This document shows, in pieces, positions 28,383 to 39,185 of a stretch of DNA of 42,285 bases (position 1 is the first letter of the stretch; every line of letters begins with the position of its first letter). Both the position numbers and the translations under genes were made by a program. The stretch covers positions 1-42,285 of the forward strand of contig JAHJQE010000038.1 in NCBI GenBank assembly GCA_018819205.1, in the 5' to 3' direction. A model generated the notes under the pieces. It searched no databases. It saw only the letters and a program-made list of their open reading frames with translations, and was not told the origin of the DNA. The stretch is from Gammaproteobacteria bacterium. Its GTDB lineage: Bacteria > Pseudomonadota > Gammaproteobacteria > Burkholderiales > Gallionellaceae.

Positions 28383-28916
28383 TCAGGCTAGGGCAGTCGC
28401 CATTTCGCCAAGGCGCGTCAACGCGGATCCGTCGATGACCTTGTCTCCGGCGCGGATCACCACGCCACCCAGCAATTCTTTTTTGATGCGGCTTTCAAGC
28501 TTGATCTCGCAGCCCATACGTTTTTTCAACGAGGCTGCGATCTTGTCTTGCTGCGCTGCCGACAATTCAAACGGGGACTCAACCACGACATTGATCGATT
28601 TTTCCGCCTCTGCTTTCAATGCTGCAAAGCTGGCTGCGATCTCAGGCAGAACAGAAACGCGTTGATTGTCGGCAAGGATGCGCACGAAGTTTTGCAGCTT
28701 GGCATCCGGGCTGTTGCCCAGAAACGCCTCCATCAGCGAAGCCACTTGGGTTTTCGCAACCTTCGGATTGCCGATGATGGCGCTTACTTCAGGGTGGGAG
28801 GCTGCTTCCGCCAGCGCAATGAGTGCATCCGACCAAGCCTGTAGCGCATTCAGCTTTTGAGCTTCCTCAAAAGCCGCCTGGGCGTAGGGACGTGCAATGG
28901 TTATGGCTTCAGACAT
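28383..28916 (-). CDS. atpH: F1Fo ATP synthase delta subunit
   Basis: Peripheral-stalk delta subunit (OSCP equivalent), 177 residues, joining the top of F1 to the b-subunit stalk. The N-terminal helical domain contains ARPYAQAAFEEA; the C-terminal domain contains the conserved KKELLGGVVIRAGDKVIDGS segment (core LLGGVVIRAGDKVIDGS). Length and position between atpF and atpA are standard. It starts five bases after the atpF stop. Confidence 0.97.
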   Translation of the reverse strand: MSEAITIARPYAQAAFEEAQKLNALQAWSDALIALAEAASHPEVSAIIGNPKVAKTQVASLMEAFLGNSPDAKLQNFVRILADNQRVSVLPEIAASFAALKAEAEKSINVVVESPFELSAAQQDKIAASLKKRMGCEIKLESRIKKELLGGVVIRAGDKVIDGSALTRLGEMATALA

Positions 28917-28921
28917 GGCGA

Positions 28922-29392
28922 TCAGATTTCCGCGACGAGTTTGTCGAGCAGGTCGTTATGTGCCTTGGCATCGATCTCTCGACCCAAGATTTTGCCGGCA
29001 CCTGCCAGCGCGATTGCGGATACCTGCGTACGCAGCTGTTCTTTGGCGCGGAACACTTCCTGATCGATCTCTGCTTTCGCACCAGCGATGATGCGCTCAC
29101 CTTCTACCTTGGCCTGAGTCTTCGACTCTTCGACGATCTCGCTTGCGCGTTTTTCGCTGTTGCCAATGATCTCGCCAGCTTTTTCCTTGGCCTCGCGCAG
29201 GATCTCTGCGGAACGACGGGATGCGAGCTCCAGATCCTGCTTGGCGCGTTCTGCATCTGCCAGACCGTCAGCGATCTGCTTCTTGCGCTCATCCAGTGCC
29301 GCCACGATCGGGGTCCACACGAACTTCATGCAGAACCATACGAACAGCGCGAACATGATCAACTGTGCGAGAAGAGTTGCATTGATATTCAT
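28922..29392 (-). CDS. atpF: F1Fo ATP synthase b subunit
   Basis: Stator b subunit of 156 residues, identical in length to E. coli AtpF. One N-terminal membrane helix (about 6-25, [20 protein letters not shown]) is followed by a long charged Ala/Glu/Lys-rich helix forming the peripheral stalk dimer. The typical [17 protein letters not shown] stretch is visible. AAGGAAG precedes the ATG on the minus strand. There is only one b gene, as usual in proteobacterial non-phototrophs. Confidence 0.97.
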   Translation of the reverse strand: MNINATLLAQLIMFALFVWFCMKFVWTPIVAALDERKKQIADGLADAERAKQDLELASRRSAEILREAKEKAGEIIGNSEKRASEIVEESKTQAKVEGERIIAGAKAEIDQEVFRAKEQLRTQVSAIALAGAGKILGREIDAKAHNDLLDKLVAEI

Positions 29393-29432
29393 GCAAGCTT
29401 CCTTTCTAAATTATGCGTTTCGCTTGCGCGAA

Positions 29433-29687
<255 letters not shown>

Positions 29688-29725
29688 TTAGATAAAAGTA
29701 AAGTTAAAGTTAAATGAAGCCGAAA

Positions 29726-31091
<1,366 letters not shown>

Positions 31092-31102
31092 TGATCCCAG
31101 CG

Positions 31103-31960
31103 TTATCCCGCCTGGGTCAGGCGTGTTATCAATTCATCGAGGTGTTCGTTGCTTGCATATTCGATAACCAGTTTACCGCTGCCCTTCTTTCCGGATTTGA
31201 TTTCTACCCGTGCGCCAATCTTGCCACTTAATTCCTCCTGCAAGCGCTCAGTATCCCGATTTACAGTTTTATGCTTGATCACTTCTTTAGCTGTACCAAC
31301 ACCTTGTTTCTGTACCAGTGCCTCTGCTTCACGTACGGACAAGCCCTCCAATACTATCTTGTTCGCAAGCATGATTTGTTGAGCAGGCTCCAGAGACAGC
31401 AATGCCCGCGCATGCCCCATGTCCAGCTTACTTTCCATCAACATACCCTGCACTTCAACCGGCAGTTTGAGCAAGCGCAGCAGATTGCTGGCCGCACTTC
31501 TTGAACGGCCGACGGCATCAGCGGCTTCCTGATGTGTCATCTGGAACTCGTCTATCAGACGCTGAATGCCCACGGCCTCTTCTAATGGATTTAGATTTTC
31601 TCGCTGGATGTTCTCAATCAGCGCCATTGCCAGCGCTGCATTATCTGGAACTACACGTACCAATACAGGTACTTGTGTCAAACCAGCCAGTTGTGCAGCA
31701 CGCCAACGACGCTCACCGGCAATAATCTCGTAACTGCTGTTAGGGAGTTCCCTCACCAGGATCGGCTGCATAATTCCTTGTGATTTGATGGATGCAGCCA
31801 GTTCTTTCAGCGACTCTTCATCCATATGACTGCGAGGCTGATATTTGCCCGGCTTGAGCTGGTTCACATTCAAGTCACGCAATGATTCATTGACCTTGCT
31901 TGCACCCCCGCCCAGTAGCGCATCCAACCCCCGTCCCAATCCTTTGTTTACTTTTGCCAT
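31103..31960 (-). CDS. parB: Chromosome partitioning protein ParB
   Basis: Chromosomal ParB/Spo0J CTPase clamp of 285 residues that loads at parS and recruits ParA and SMC. The N-terminus KGLGRGLDALLGG is typical of chromosomal ParB. The CTP-binding motif GERRWRAAQLAG is present, followed by the ENIQRENLNPLEEA box and a helix-turn-helix around HQEAADAVGRSRSAASNLL. A C-terminal dimerisation domain follows (KLVIEYASNEHLDELI). Two parS-like 16-mers occur in this window, at 35343 and 41843. It is cotranscribed with parA (28-base gap). Confidence 0.97.
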   Translation of the reverse strand: MAKVNKGLGRGLDALLGGGASKVNESLRDLNVNQLKPGKYQPRSHMDEESLKELAASIKSQGIMQPILVRELPNSSYEIIAGERRWRAAQLAGLTQVPVLVRVVPDNAALAMALIENIQRENLNPLEEAVGIQRLIDEFQMTHQEAADAVGRSRSAASNLLRLLKLPVEVQGMLMESKLDMGHARALLSLEPAQQIMLANKIVLEGLSVREAEALVQKQGVGTAKEVIKHKTVNRDTERLQEELSGKIGARVEIKSGKKGSGKLVIEYASNEHLDELITRLTQAG

Positions 31961-31988
31961 ATTATTTTCCGTTTATAGGTAATTGAAT

Positions 31989-32762
31989 TTATTGCAGATT
32001 TTGCACTCTATTCAAAATTTCTCCTGCCAGTGCCAGATATGCCTGCGTCCCTTTGGATTGCGCATCATGGTATAGAACTGGAACCCCATAGCTGGGTGCT
32101 TCTGCCAATCGAATGTTGCGAGGGATTACGGTACGGTAGACCTTTTCGCCAAAATGCTGCTGCAATTGATCCGATACTTGTTGCGCCAGTGAATTGCGAG
32201 GATCGAACATGGTACGCAGCAAGCCCTCGATTTCCAATTTTGGATTCAGGTTTTCCCGCACCATGCGTATGGTATTAACCAGATCACTCAGACCTTCCAG
32301 CGCATAGTATTCGCACTGCATTGGAATCATTACAGAATGTGCCGCACATAAACCATTCAATGTCAGCAAGTTCAGGGCTGGCGGACAGTCCACCAGCACA
32401 TAGTCATATTCTTCTGCTACCGCCTCAATCTCTTTCTTTAAGCGTGTTTCACGTCCTTCCACATTTACAAGTTCGATCTCTGCACCAGCCAGATCCCTGC
32501 TTGCCGCCAAGACATCATACTTTCCCTGTTGATATTTGATTCTGGCTTGCGAGACAGTAGCTTCTCCCAGAAGCACATCGTAGACAGTGATTTCCTGCGC
32601 ATGTTTATCGATGCCGCTTCCCATGGTTGCGTTCGCTTGCGGATCCAGGTCGACCAGCAATACTCTTTTTTTAGCTGCGGCCAGACTGGCAGCTAGATTA
32701 ACTGTAGTGGTGGTCTTTCCAACCCCGCCCTTCTGGTTGGTGATTGCCATTATTCTTGCCAT
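31989..32762 (-). CDS. parA: Chromosome partitioning ATPase ParA (Soj)
   Basis: MinD/ParA-family ATPase of 257 residues that moves ParB-parS complexes and may affect DnaA activity. The deviant Walker A motif NQKGGVGKTTTTVNLA is near the N-terminus. Walker A' is VLLVDLDPQANA, and YDYVLVDCPPALN is Walker B. There is no N-terminal DNA-binding extension, which marks the chromosomal type. ATG 32762 is chosen because AGGGAG lies eight bases upstream; GTG 32771 and ATG 32750 are alternatives. It starts 12 bases after the rsmG stop. Confidence 0.96.
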   Translation of the reverse strand: MARIMAITNQKGGVGKTTTTVNLAASLAAAKKRVLLVDLDPQANATMGSGIDKHAQEITVYDVLLGEATVSQARIKYQQGKYDVLAASRDLAGAEIELVNVEGRETRLKKEIEAVAEEYDYVLVDCPPALNLLTLNGLCAAHSVMIPMQCEYYALEGLSDLVNTIRMVRENLNPKLEIEGLLRTMFDPRNSLAQQVSDQLQQHFGEKVYRTVIPRNIRLAEAPSYGVPVLYHDAQSKGTQAYLALAGEILNRVQNLQ

Positions 32763-32774
32763 TCCTGTCACTCC

Positions 32775-33389
32775 CTATTTCCTGCCTGCAATCACCAGAC
32801 TCCTCGATGCATCAAGGCCCGGTACATGCAAAGTAATAATGTGATCAATCCTGTACTGCGAAGGAATCTCCTCCTCCATTTTTCCCTTCATCGCCGCCCA
32901 ACGCCCTTCCGTGGCCAGCAAACCTTCTGTCAGCCTGAAAAAATTAGCCAATTCTGTGAATGCTCTGGAAATTATCCCGTCGAATCGAGTCTCTTCCTTC
33001 CATTCCTCCACTCTGCCCGTATGTACCCGCACATTTTTCAAACCCAGCTGAATGGCCACTTGTTGTACAAATCCTGTTTTCTTGGAATTGCTGTCAAGCA
33101 ATGTAAAATCCCAGTCCGGTTGCATGATGGCAAGCACTATTCCAGGAAGCCCGCCCCCACAGCCTACGTCCAGCCATCTTCCAGCCCAAAGGTGCGGCAG
33201 TACTGCCAAGCTATCCAGTAAATGGTGAGTTACCATTTCTGGACCGCTCCGAATTGCAGTCAAGTTGTATACTTTATTCCATTTTTGCATCAAGGCCATA
33301 TATTCGAGCAGCTTTGACTGTACATCCGGCGTCAAATCCAGCCCCAATTGGCGCGCTCCAGCGACCAGAACTTTGCGTTCACTTTCCAT
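32775..33389 (-). CDS. rsmG: 16S rRNA (guanine527-N7)-methyltransferase RsmG
   Basis: SAM-dependent methyltransferase of 204 residues (formerly GidB) modifying G527 of 16S rRNA; loss gives low-level streptomycin resistance in other bacteria. The SAM-binding motif is [16 protein letters not shown], with YNLTAIR and [13 protein letters not shown] also typical. The start overlaps the end of mnmG by 11 bases, implying coupling. The order mnmG-rsmG-parA-parB is conserved across many bacteria. Confidence 0.96.
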   Translation of the reverse strand: MESERKVLVAGARQLGLDLTPDVQSKLLEYMALMQKWNKVYNLTAIRSGPEMVTHHLLDSLAVLPHLWAGRWLDVGCGGGLPGIVLAIMQPDWDFTLLDSNSKKTGFVQQVAIQLGLKNVRVHTGRVEEWKEETRFDGIISRAFTELANFFRLTEGLLATEGRWAAMKGKMEEEIPSQYRIDHIITLHVPGLDASRSLVIAGRK

Positions 33390-35292
33390 CTTCGGAGTCC
33401 GCCTGACTTGTTCTAAATCCCCGTTTCAAGTGAACCAATAACAAGGCAATATCCGCTGGAGTGATTCCAGAGATGCGACTTGCATGACCTATCGTCTCCG
33501 GTTTATGCAGGTTCAACCTTTGTTGGGCTTCGATAGATAACGCCCTCACTTCTCGATAGTCCAGCATTGCTGGCAGCTGCAGCCCCTCCTGAGCGGCCTG
33601 TTGTTCCACCTCTTGCATCTGTTTCGTGATGTAGCCTTGATATTTCGCACCAATCTCCACTTGCTGAGCCACCACTTCTTGAGTCACCCCCTCACCACCA
33701 TTTGGCAATGACATCAAGGCGCTATAGCTCACCTCAGGCCGTCGCAACAGATCATACAAGGAATATTCCCGCTCTATGTTTTTTCCAAGGACGCGAATTG
33801 CATGCTCTTCACTTAGAATAGCCGGGTTAACCCATGTACTTTTTAACCGTTGCTCTTCTTGTGCAATAGCTTCGCGTTTTTCGTCAAATGCGCGCCAACG
33901 TGCTTCACCGACCACGCCCAACTTCCATCCAACCTCCGTTAACCTCAGATCTGCGTTGTCCTCTCGCAATTGCAATCTGTATTCGGCTCGGCTGGTGAAC
34001 ATTCGATAGGGCTCCGTTACCCCTCTTGCAGTCAGATCGTCAACCATCACACCAAGGTAGGCTTCATTGCGCTTGGGGCTCCAAACCTCTTTGTCCTGCG
34101 CTTGACGCGCTGCGTTGATTCCTGCAAGCAGGCCTTGTGCCGCCGCTTCCTCATAGCCAGTCGTGCCATTGATCTGGCCGGCGAAAAATAAACCTGCTAT
34201 GGCCTTGGTTTCCAGGGATCGCCTGAGTCCTCTCGGGTCGAAATAGTCGTACTCGATAGCATATCCAGGACGCAAAATATGCGCATTCTCCAGCCCTTTT
34301 ATCGAGCGGACCAAGGCTATCTGTACATCGAATGGCAGGCTGGTCGATATTCCGTTGGGGTATATTTCATGCGTTTGCAGTCCCTCTGGCTCAAGGAATA
34401 CCTGATGAGACCCTTTTTCTGCGAATCGTGTAATCTTGTCTTCGACTGATGGACAGTAGCGCGGACCAATGCCCTCTATCACCCCTGTGAACATCGGCGA
34501 ACGATCCAGCCCCGCACGAATAATGTCATGGGTGTTTTCGTTGGTTTCAGTGATCCAGCATGGCAATTGCTTCGGATGTTGCTCCGCCCTGCCCATGAAT
34601 GAGAATACAGGCGAAGGCTCATCCCCCCACTGTGTCTGCATGACAGAAAAATCTATGCTACGGCCATCAATCCTTGGCGGCGTACCGGTCTTCAACCTCC
34701 CTACCGGCAAACCCATCCCCCGGAGTTGTTCTGCAAGAGTAATCGAGGGCGGGTCGCCTGCTCGCCCCCCTTGGTAATTCGATTGCCCCACATGGATCAA
34801 ACCCGATAGAAATGTACCTGCTGTCAGCACAACGCTTTTTGCCGAAAAGCGTATACCCGCTTGAGTTTTTACGCCCTCTACCCTATTAGCATTTACGATC
34901 AATGCATCTACGGCCTGTTGAAACAACCATAGATTCGGCTGATTTTCCAATCGTGAGCGAATTGCCTGTTTATATAGCAATCGGTCAGCTTGCGCTCTAG
35001 TCGCTCTCACCGCCGGACCCTTGCTAGCATTCAGAATACGGAATTGAATCCCGCCCTCATCCGTAGCTGCTGCCATCGCACCATCAAGAGCATCCACTTC
35101 TTTGACAAGATGACCTTTTCCTATCCCGCCAATCGACGGATTGCACGACATTTGACCCAAAGTTTCTATGTTGTGGCTAAGCAACAGAGTCGCGCACCCA
35201 CTACGAGCACTTGCCAGCGCCGCCTCGGTTCCGGCATGACCGCCGCCAACAATGATCACATCAAATTTTTCGGGATAATCCATCGTATTCAT
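33379..35292 (-). CDS. mnmG: tRNA uridine-5-carboxymethylaminomethyl modification enzyme MnmG (GidA)
   Basis: FAD-dependent partner of MnmE that installs cmnm5 at wobble U34 of certain tRNAs. It has 637 residues, typical length. The dinucleotide loop [14 protein letters not shown] is at the N-terminus, with [31 protein letters not shown] and [15 protein letters not shown] following. ATG 35292 is listed; ATG 35283 three codons in would start [11 protein letters not shown], resembling E. coli MFYPDPFDVII, and is equally possible. Upstream lies a parS site and then mnmE. Confidence 0.97.
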   Translation of the reverse strand: MNTMDYPEKFDVIIVGGGHAGTEAALASARSGCATLLLSHNIETLGQMSCNPSIGGIGKGHLVKEVDALDGAMAAATDEGGIQFRILNASKGPAVRATRAQADRLLYKQAIRSRLENQPNLWLFQQAVDALIVNANRVEGVKTQAGIRFSAKSVVLTAGTFLSGLIHVGQSNYQGGRAGDPPSITLAEQLRGMGLPVGRLKTGTPPRIDGRSIDFSVMQTQWGDEPSPVFSFMGRAEQHPKQLPCWITETNENTHDIIRAGLDRSPMFTGVIEGIGPRYCPSVEDKITRFAEKGSHQVFLEPEGLQTHEIYPNGISTSLPFDVQIALVRSIKGLENAHILRPGYAIEYDYFDPRGLRRSLETKAIAGLFFAGQINGTTGYEEAAAQGLLAGINAARQAQDKEVWSPKRNEAYLGVMVDDLTARGVTEPYRMFTSRAEYRLQLREDNADLRLTEVGWKLGVVGEARWRAFDEKREAIAQEEQRLKSTWVNPAILSEEHAIRVLGKNIEREYSLYDLLRRPEVSYSALMSLPNGGEGVTQEVVAQQVEIGAKYQGYITKQMQEVEQQAAQEGLQLPAMLDYREVRALSIEAQQRLNLHKPETIGHASRISGITPADIALLLVHLKRGFRTSQADSEDGK

Positions 35293-35342
35293 GAATCTTA
35301 TGGGGCGGGCATCTTACATCAGACCAGCCGGCTACAAAACCG

Positions 35343-35358
35343 TGTTTCACGTGAAACA
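35343..35358. promoter_or_regulatory. parS centromere site 1 (perfect palindrome)
   Basis: TGTTTCACGTGAAACA is a perfect 16-bp palindrome and matches the widely conserved chromosomal parS consensus. It lies in the 79-base mnmE-mnmG gap, about 3.4 kb from parB. ParB encoded nearby is the expected ligand. Confidence 0.95.
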
Positions 35359-35371
35359 CTTGCTATGCGTC

Positions 35372-36715
35372 TTATTTTCCTATGCAGAACTTGCCGAAAA
35401 TCTCACCCAGCAAGTCATCTGCAACAAATTCACCGGTAATCTGGTTGAGGGCGTTCTGGGCTTGGCGCAATGATTCAGCAAACAACTCCAGCTGTGGGCA
35501 CAATGACTCCGCCCCCCTCAAGGACTCTAATGCATGAGCTATTGCATCCATGTGCCTGGTTCTGGCCATAAAAACCCCCTCTTCCTGATGCCAGCCCACC
35601 GCACGCAGAATTTCGCCCTTCAGAAGGTCGACCCCATCCCCTGTCTTGGCAGAAAGAAATATTTGCGTCGTTCCTCCGTCCCTTTCGATAGCGGGCTGCT
35701 TGCCAGCCAAATCAATCTTGTTATGGACAAATATGGCCGGGGTTGCCACTCCATTACATTCGGCAATAAGCTGATTTGGTGCTGTTGTTGAATCTGATTC
35801 ATCTACCAACATAATCAGAAGGTCTGCCTTATCTATACTTTGGCGAGCACGGACGATTCCCATCTGTTCCAGCACATCATCAGTTTCCCGGATTCCCGCG
35901 GTATCTATAAGATGAATCGGTATCCCATTTATCTGCAACGCTTGGCGTATAGTATCTCTGGTAGTACCAGGGATATCACTTACCAACGCCACCTCCTCGC
36001 CGGACAGTTGATTCAATAAACTGGATTTTCCGGCATTCGGAGCGCCAATTAATACGACTTGCGCCCCTTCGCGCAGAATGTTGCCTTGGGTAGCCAACGA
36101 TTGTATGTGTTCAAGTTCAGCCTTCAAGTTGCCCAATTCAGCTTGCAACCTGTCTGACTCGACGCTGACAACACCCTCCTCTTCAGGAAAGTCCAATGTC
36201 GCTTCGACAAACGCCCTCAGGCGTATGATTTTTTCCTGAACAGAAGTTATTGACCGTGAGAATTCTCCATTCAGAGAACGAACTGCGCTCTTGGCAGCCT
36301 GCTGTGTGGTAGCCGCGATAAGATCAGCAATGCTTTCGGCCTGTGCCAAGTCCAGCTTGCCATTCAAAAAAGCGCGCTGACTAAATTCACCAGGTTGTGC
36401 GAGACGAGCCCCAAGACTGATGCATCGTTGCAGGACAGCCTGCAACACCGCTGTCCCTCCATGGCCTTGCAATTCGAGGACTTCTTCACCAGTAAATGAG
36501 TTAGGAGCGGTGAAATAAAGCGCTATTCCCTGATCTAGGGTTTCACCGGCGGCATCTAGGAATGGTGTATAGGTAGCGACTCGAGGGAGCAATTCGCGCC
36601 CTGTAATGGCCTCAGACAGGCCCCTCAGGGCCGTGCCCGATACTCGAACTACACCAATCCCGCCTTGACCGGGCGCAGTGGCGATCGCCGCTATGGTGTC
36701 AGGCTTTAAAAGCAC
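35372..36715 (-). CDS. mnmE: tRNA modification GTPase MnmE (TrmE)
   Basis: GTPase of 447 residues that works with MnmG on tRNA wobble U34. The N-terminal folate-binding domain starts TIAAIATAPGQGGIGVVRVSG (core IATAPGQGGIGVVRVSG). A helical domain follows. The G domain carries GAPNAGKSSLLN, the DIPGTTRD switch, DTAGIRE and the NKID specificity motif. The C-terminal FCIGK with the conserved Cys ends the protein. The start is GTG 36715, 17 bases inside the end of yidC; no in-frame ATG lies near. Confidence 0.96.
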   Translation of the reverse strand: MLLKPDTIAAIATAPGQGGIGVVRVSGTALRGLSEAITGRELLPRVATYTPFLDAAGETLDQGIALYFTAPNSFTGEEVLELQGHGGTAVLQAVLQRCISLGARLAQPGEFSQRAFLNGKLDLAQAESIADLIAATTQQAAKSAVRSLNGEFSRSITSVQEKIIRLRAFVEATLDFPEEEGVVSVESDRLQAELGNLKAELEHIQSLATQGNILREGAQVVLIGAPNAGKSSLLNQLSGEEVALVSDIPGTTRDTIRQALQINGIPIHLIDTAGIRETDDVLEQMGIVRARQSIDKADLLIMLVDESDSTTAPNQLIAECNGVATPAIFVHNKIDLAGKQPAIERDGGTTQIFLSAKTGDGVDLLKGEILRAVGWHQEEGVFMARTRHMDAIAHALESLRGAESLCPQLELFAESLRQAQNALNQITGEFVADDLLGEIFGKFCIGK

Positions 36716-38330
36716 CTTTTTGAGCCGCTTCTGCGCCGTGAGTGATGTACCACTGTTGACCGATTGACAAGATGTTATTCACGATGGAATACAACACCAA
36801 TCCCGCAGGGAAAAAGAAGAATATGACACTGAATGCCACCGGCATGATCTGCATGATTTTCGCCTGCAAAGGATCCGTAGGCGTCGGATTCAGCTTGCTT
36901 TGTATCAGCATGCTAATGCCCATGATTACAGGCAGAACATAGTAAGGGTCAGTTGCAGACAGATCAACAATCCACCCCACGAAAGGCGCATGTCGCAGTT
37001 CAACACTTTCCAGAATCGACCAATAAAGTCCGATGAATACCGGGATCTGGATCAAAACGGGTAAACATCCGCCAAGAGGATTGATCTTCTCAGTCTTGTA
37101 CAGATCCATCATCGCACGGTTCAAGCGCTCACGATCATCGCCACATTGTTGCTTGATCTTCTCAAGCTTTGGAGCAACTAGGCGCATCTTGGCCATGGAA
37201 CGGTAACTTGCGGCTGACAGCGGGAAAAATGCTAATTTAATTAACACTGTCAGCAAAATAATGGAGACCCCCCAATTCCCTATCCAGCCGTTCAAAAAGT
37301 CCATCAACCAAAACAAGGGGGAAGCAAAAATCGTGAATATTCCATAATCTACAGACAGTCCAAGACCCGGTGCTACCTCGTTGAGTTTATTCTGCGCTGG
37401 ACCAACATACAGTTTGGTTTTGATTTCTACTGTTTGGCCGGGTTCAACCGCTGCTGTGGGCATGACAACACCGGCAGAATAGAGCCCGTCGCCAAGTGAT
37501 TTAGCGTAAAACTCACGCTTTCCATCACCATCAGGCAGCCAAGCTGATACAAAATAGTGCTGCAACATCCCCACCCAGCCATTATTTGAGTCGGCCGGCA
37601 ATTTTTGCTTTTCTTTGGCGATTTCGCTGAATTCAATTTTCCTGAATTTCTCTTCGTCAGTATAGATGGCAGGACCCGTATAGGTCGGGATCATCATTGA
37701 TTCTCCCTCCGGTGGGACATCATCCCTTACCAACTGGAAATACGCTGTTGGCTGTATTGCATCTTTGCTTTTATTTTCAATCTGATAAACAACATCAATC
37801 AGGTAAGAGTCGCGATGAAATGTGTATGTTTTTGAAACTTTTACTTGGTCATTGTCAGTTGCAAGCAGGACAATTGAAACTTCGTTTTTGTCGGTTTCCA
37901 GACGAATCTCGCCATCAAAATCTGTCTGGAAAAGGTCGTTGTGCGTGGGAAGGCCTCGCCCCAAAAGCCCAGATTGGGCTACATAGGTATGTTGTTCATT
38001 TTGTTGAAATAAGGTAATCGGTTTGGATTTGTCATCAGCCTCTCGATGTTTTAATAGAGTAAGGCCATTGATATTTCCGCCCGCCGTATTGATATTGACG
38101 ATGTAATTGTCTGTTTCGATCTTCAGATCATTTCCAGTAGGTGCCTGGATTTTGGTCTCTTTGGGCTGAGAAGGAACTGATTTTAAGGCTGTTACTTCAG
38201 GCGTCTGGGCAACGCCCTTACTTTCCTGGATCTGTGGACTTGCGGGTTGTCCTTGGCGATTCCACTCTCCCCACAAAATGATCAGGGAGAAAGAAAAGAC
38301 TATAAATAGTAATAAGCGCCGCGTTTCCAT
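36699..38330 (-). CDS. yidC: Membrane protein insertase YidC
   Basis: Inner-membrane insertase of 543 residues (Oxa1 family) that inserts and folds membrane proteins, including the ATP synthase c and a subunits encoded downstream. The first membrane helix is at about 5-22, then a large periplasmic beta-domain (about 60-330), then the conserved core with IGNWGVSIILLTVLIKLAFFPL (core WGVSIILLTVLIKLAFFPL), the hydrophilic-groove Arg in SYRSMAKMR, and NPLGGCLPVLIQIPVFIGLY (core GGCLPVLIQIPVFIGLY). It starts 23 bases after yidD. Confidence 0.97.
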   Translation of the reverse strand: METRRLLLFIVFSFSLIILWGEWNRQGQPASPQIQESKGVAQTPEVTALKSVPSQPKETKIQAPTGNDLKIETDNYIVNINTAGGNINGLTLLKHREADDKSKPITLFQQNEQHTYVAQSGLLGRGLPTHNDLFQTDFDGEIRLETDKNEVSIVLLATDNDQVKVSKTYTFHRDSYLIDVVYQIENKSKDAIQPTAYFQLVRDDVPPEGESMMIPTYTGPAIYTDEEKFRKIEFSEIAKEKQKLPADSNNGWVGMLQHYFVSAWLPDGDGKREFYAKSLGDGLYSAGVVMPTAAVEPGQTVEIKTKLYVGPAQNKLNEVAPGLGLSVDYGIFTIFASPLFWLMDFLNGWIGNWGVSIILLTVLIKLAFFPLSAASYRSMAKMRLVAPKLEKIKQQCGDDRERLNRAMMDLYKTEKINPLGGCLPVLIQIPVFIGLYWSILESVELRHAPFVGWIVDLSATDPYYVLPVIMGISMLIQSKLNPTPTDPLQAKIMQIMPVAFSVIFFFFPAGLVLYSIVNNILSIGQQWYITHGAEAAQKGAFKA

Positions 38331-38353
38331 CGATCTATCACCTGTAAATATTA

Positions 38354-38563
38354 TTATGGTACGGGGTCAAACCCACCCGCAGTCCAAGGATTGCACCGCA
38401 ATATCCGCTTTAGAGATAGCCATGCGCCCTTCAAGGCACCATGCTTTACGATTGCTTCTTCAGCATATTGTGAGCAACTTGGATAAAACCTGCATGACGG
38501 TGGCAAAAGCGGGCTAATCAGGAATTTGTATCCGCGTACCAGGAGTAGAAATAGTGATTTCAT
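38354..38563 (-). CDS. yidD: Membrane protein insertion efficiency factor YidD
   Basis: Small protein of 69 residues, assisting YidC-dependent insertion. The family signature [20 protein letters not shown] contains the conserved Cys pair, and the C-terminus has [16 protein letters not shown]. An N-terminal amphipathic or hydrophobic helix is visible ([17 protein letters not shown]). The ATG overlaps the rnpA stop as ATGA. Confidence 0.95.
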   Translation of the reverse strand: MKSLFLLLVRGYKFLISPLLPPSCRFYPSCSQYAEEAIVKHGALKGAWLSLKRILRCNPWTAGGFDPVP

Positions 38564-38919
38564 TTATTCGCCAGTACACCCTTTAGTATCTCTGACAGAG
38601 CAAAGAATACTTGAGATTGCTCGGACTTTTCGATCGGTCTTCTTAATCGAACAATCACATCTTGTTGTAGCCCGCTTCGGATTTGAAGGCGAAAACTCTC
38701 ACGAATCTTTCGCTTCAATCTGTTTCGCTGTGCAGCACCTGGGATGTGGCGCTTACCAACGGACAAACCCAATCTTGCGCAACCTGAATTGTTGGGTCTG
38801 CTGTGAATGGCAAACCAACGATTCAACAAGGGCCTTTCTTGCAAAAGCCCAGAAAAACCTTCTTGGCGAGAAATTCTAAAACGCCTGGAAAAATGAAAGT
38901 TTGGTACTGCTTTAAACAC
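38560..38919 (-). CDS. rnpA: Ribonuclease P protein component
   Basis: Protein subunit of RNase P that assists the RNA in tRNA 5' maturation, about 119 residues. The RNR signature is seen in [16 protein letters not shown], with FSRRFRIS and [11 protein letters not shown] upstream. GTG 38919 is chosen because it keeps the family N-terminus and overlaps rpmH by only eight bases. A further in-frame GTG at 38970 would extend rnpA deep into rpmH and adds residues not typical of the family. No clear Shine-Dalgarno sequence is seen, so coupling to rpmH is likely. Confidence 0.9.
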   Translation of the reverse strand: MFKAVPNFHFSRRFRISRQEGFSGLLQERPLLNRWFAIHSRPNNSGCARLGLSVGKRHIPGAAQRNRLKRKIRESFRLQIRSGLQQDVIVRLRRPIEKSEQSQVFFALSEILKGVLANK

Positions 38920-39046
38920 CAAGGCGGGTTCTGCCCTTTGCTCGGCGCGCAGCAATAACTGCACGACCACCTTTGGTCTTCATACGAACGAGAAAACCGT
39001 GGGTACGTTTTCTTTTGGTTACTGACGGTTGAAATGTACGCTTCAT
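38912..39046 (-). CDS. rpmH: 50S ribosomal protein L34
   Basis: Basic ribosomal protein of 44 residues: starts [18 protein letters not shown], contains [18 protein letters not shown] and ends RLGV, almost the textbook L34 sequence. It is the first gene of the minus-strand series rpmH-rnpA-yidD-yidC-mnmE and has a strong promoter upstream. Its stop lies inside the predicted start of rnpA. It is divergent from dnaA. Confidence 0.98.
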   Translation of the reverse strand: MKRTFQPSVTKRKRTHGFLVRMKTKGGRAVIAARRAKGRTRLGV

Positions 39047-39083
39047 GGCTAAATCCTATATTTCGAGTATTGAAAAGCGCGCA

Positions 39084-39112
39084 ATTACAATCGTTTGGGC
39101 CCCTGCTGTCAA
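39084..39112 (-). promoter_or_regulatory. Sigma70 promoter of rpmH
   Basis: On the minus strand, TTGACA (39107-39112) and TGTAAT (39084-39089) are separated by 17 bases: a perfect -35, optimal spacing and a 5 of 6 match at -10. The ATG of rpmH lies 37 bases further downstream. This is the best promoter seen in the window. Confidence 0.85.
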
Positions 39113-39125
39113 GTTTAATTTATAT

Positions 39126-39134
39126 TGTGGATAA
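39126..39134 (-). promoter_or_regulatory. DnaA box between rpmH and dnaA
   Basis: The minus strand reads TTATCCACA, a perfect match to the strongest DnaA-binding 9-mer. It sits 13 bases upstream of the rpmH -35 element and just ahead of dnaA, so it could serve dnaA autoregulation and possibly rpmH control. Confidence 0.88.
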
Positions 39135-39185
39135 CTTTGGGTGGAGCTTGTAGAATCGGTCCGTCTATATGTAATTGAAACCTGT

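Noticed and set aside
26682-28391. 569-codon plus-strand open frame opposite atpA
   Set aside because: Antisense to the universally conserved alpha subunit; a long open antisense frame is a by-product of GC-rich biased codons, and no family motif is seen.
29696-29716. Short TAAAGT-like tandem repeats between atpE and atpB
   Set aside because: Only two to three imperfect copies in a 50-base AT-rich gap; no structure or known motif.
35293-35342. Promoter for mnmG between the parS site and its start
   Set aside because: Minus-strand TAAGAT has no acceptable -35 partner; the genes are probably cotranscribed from upstream.
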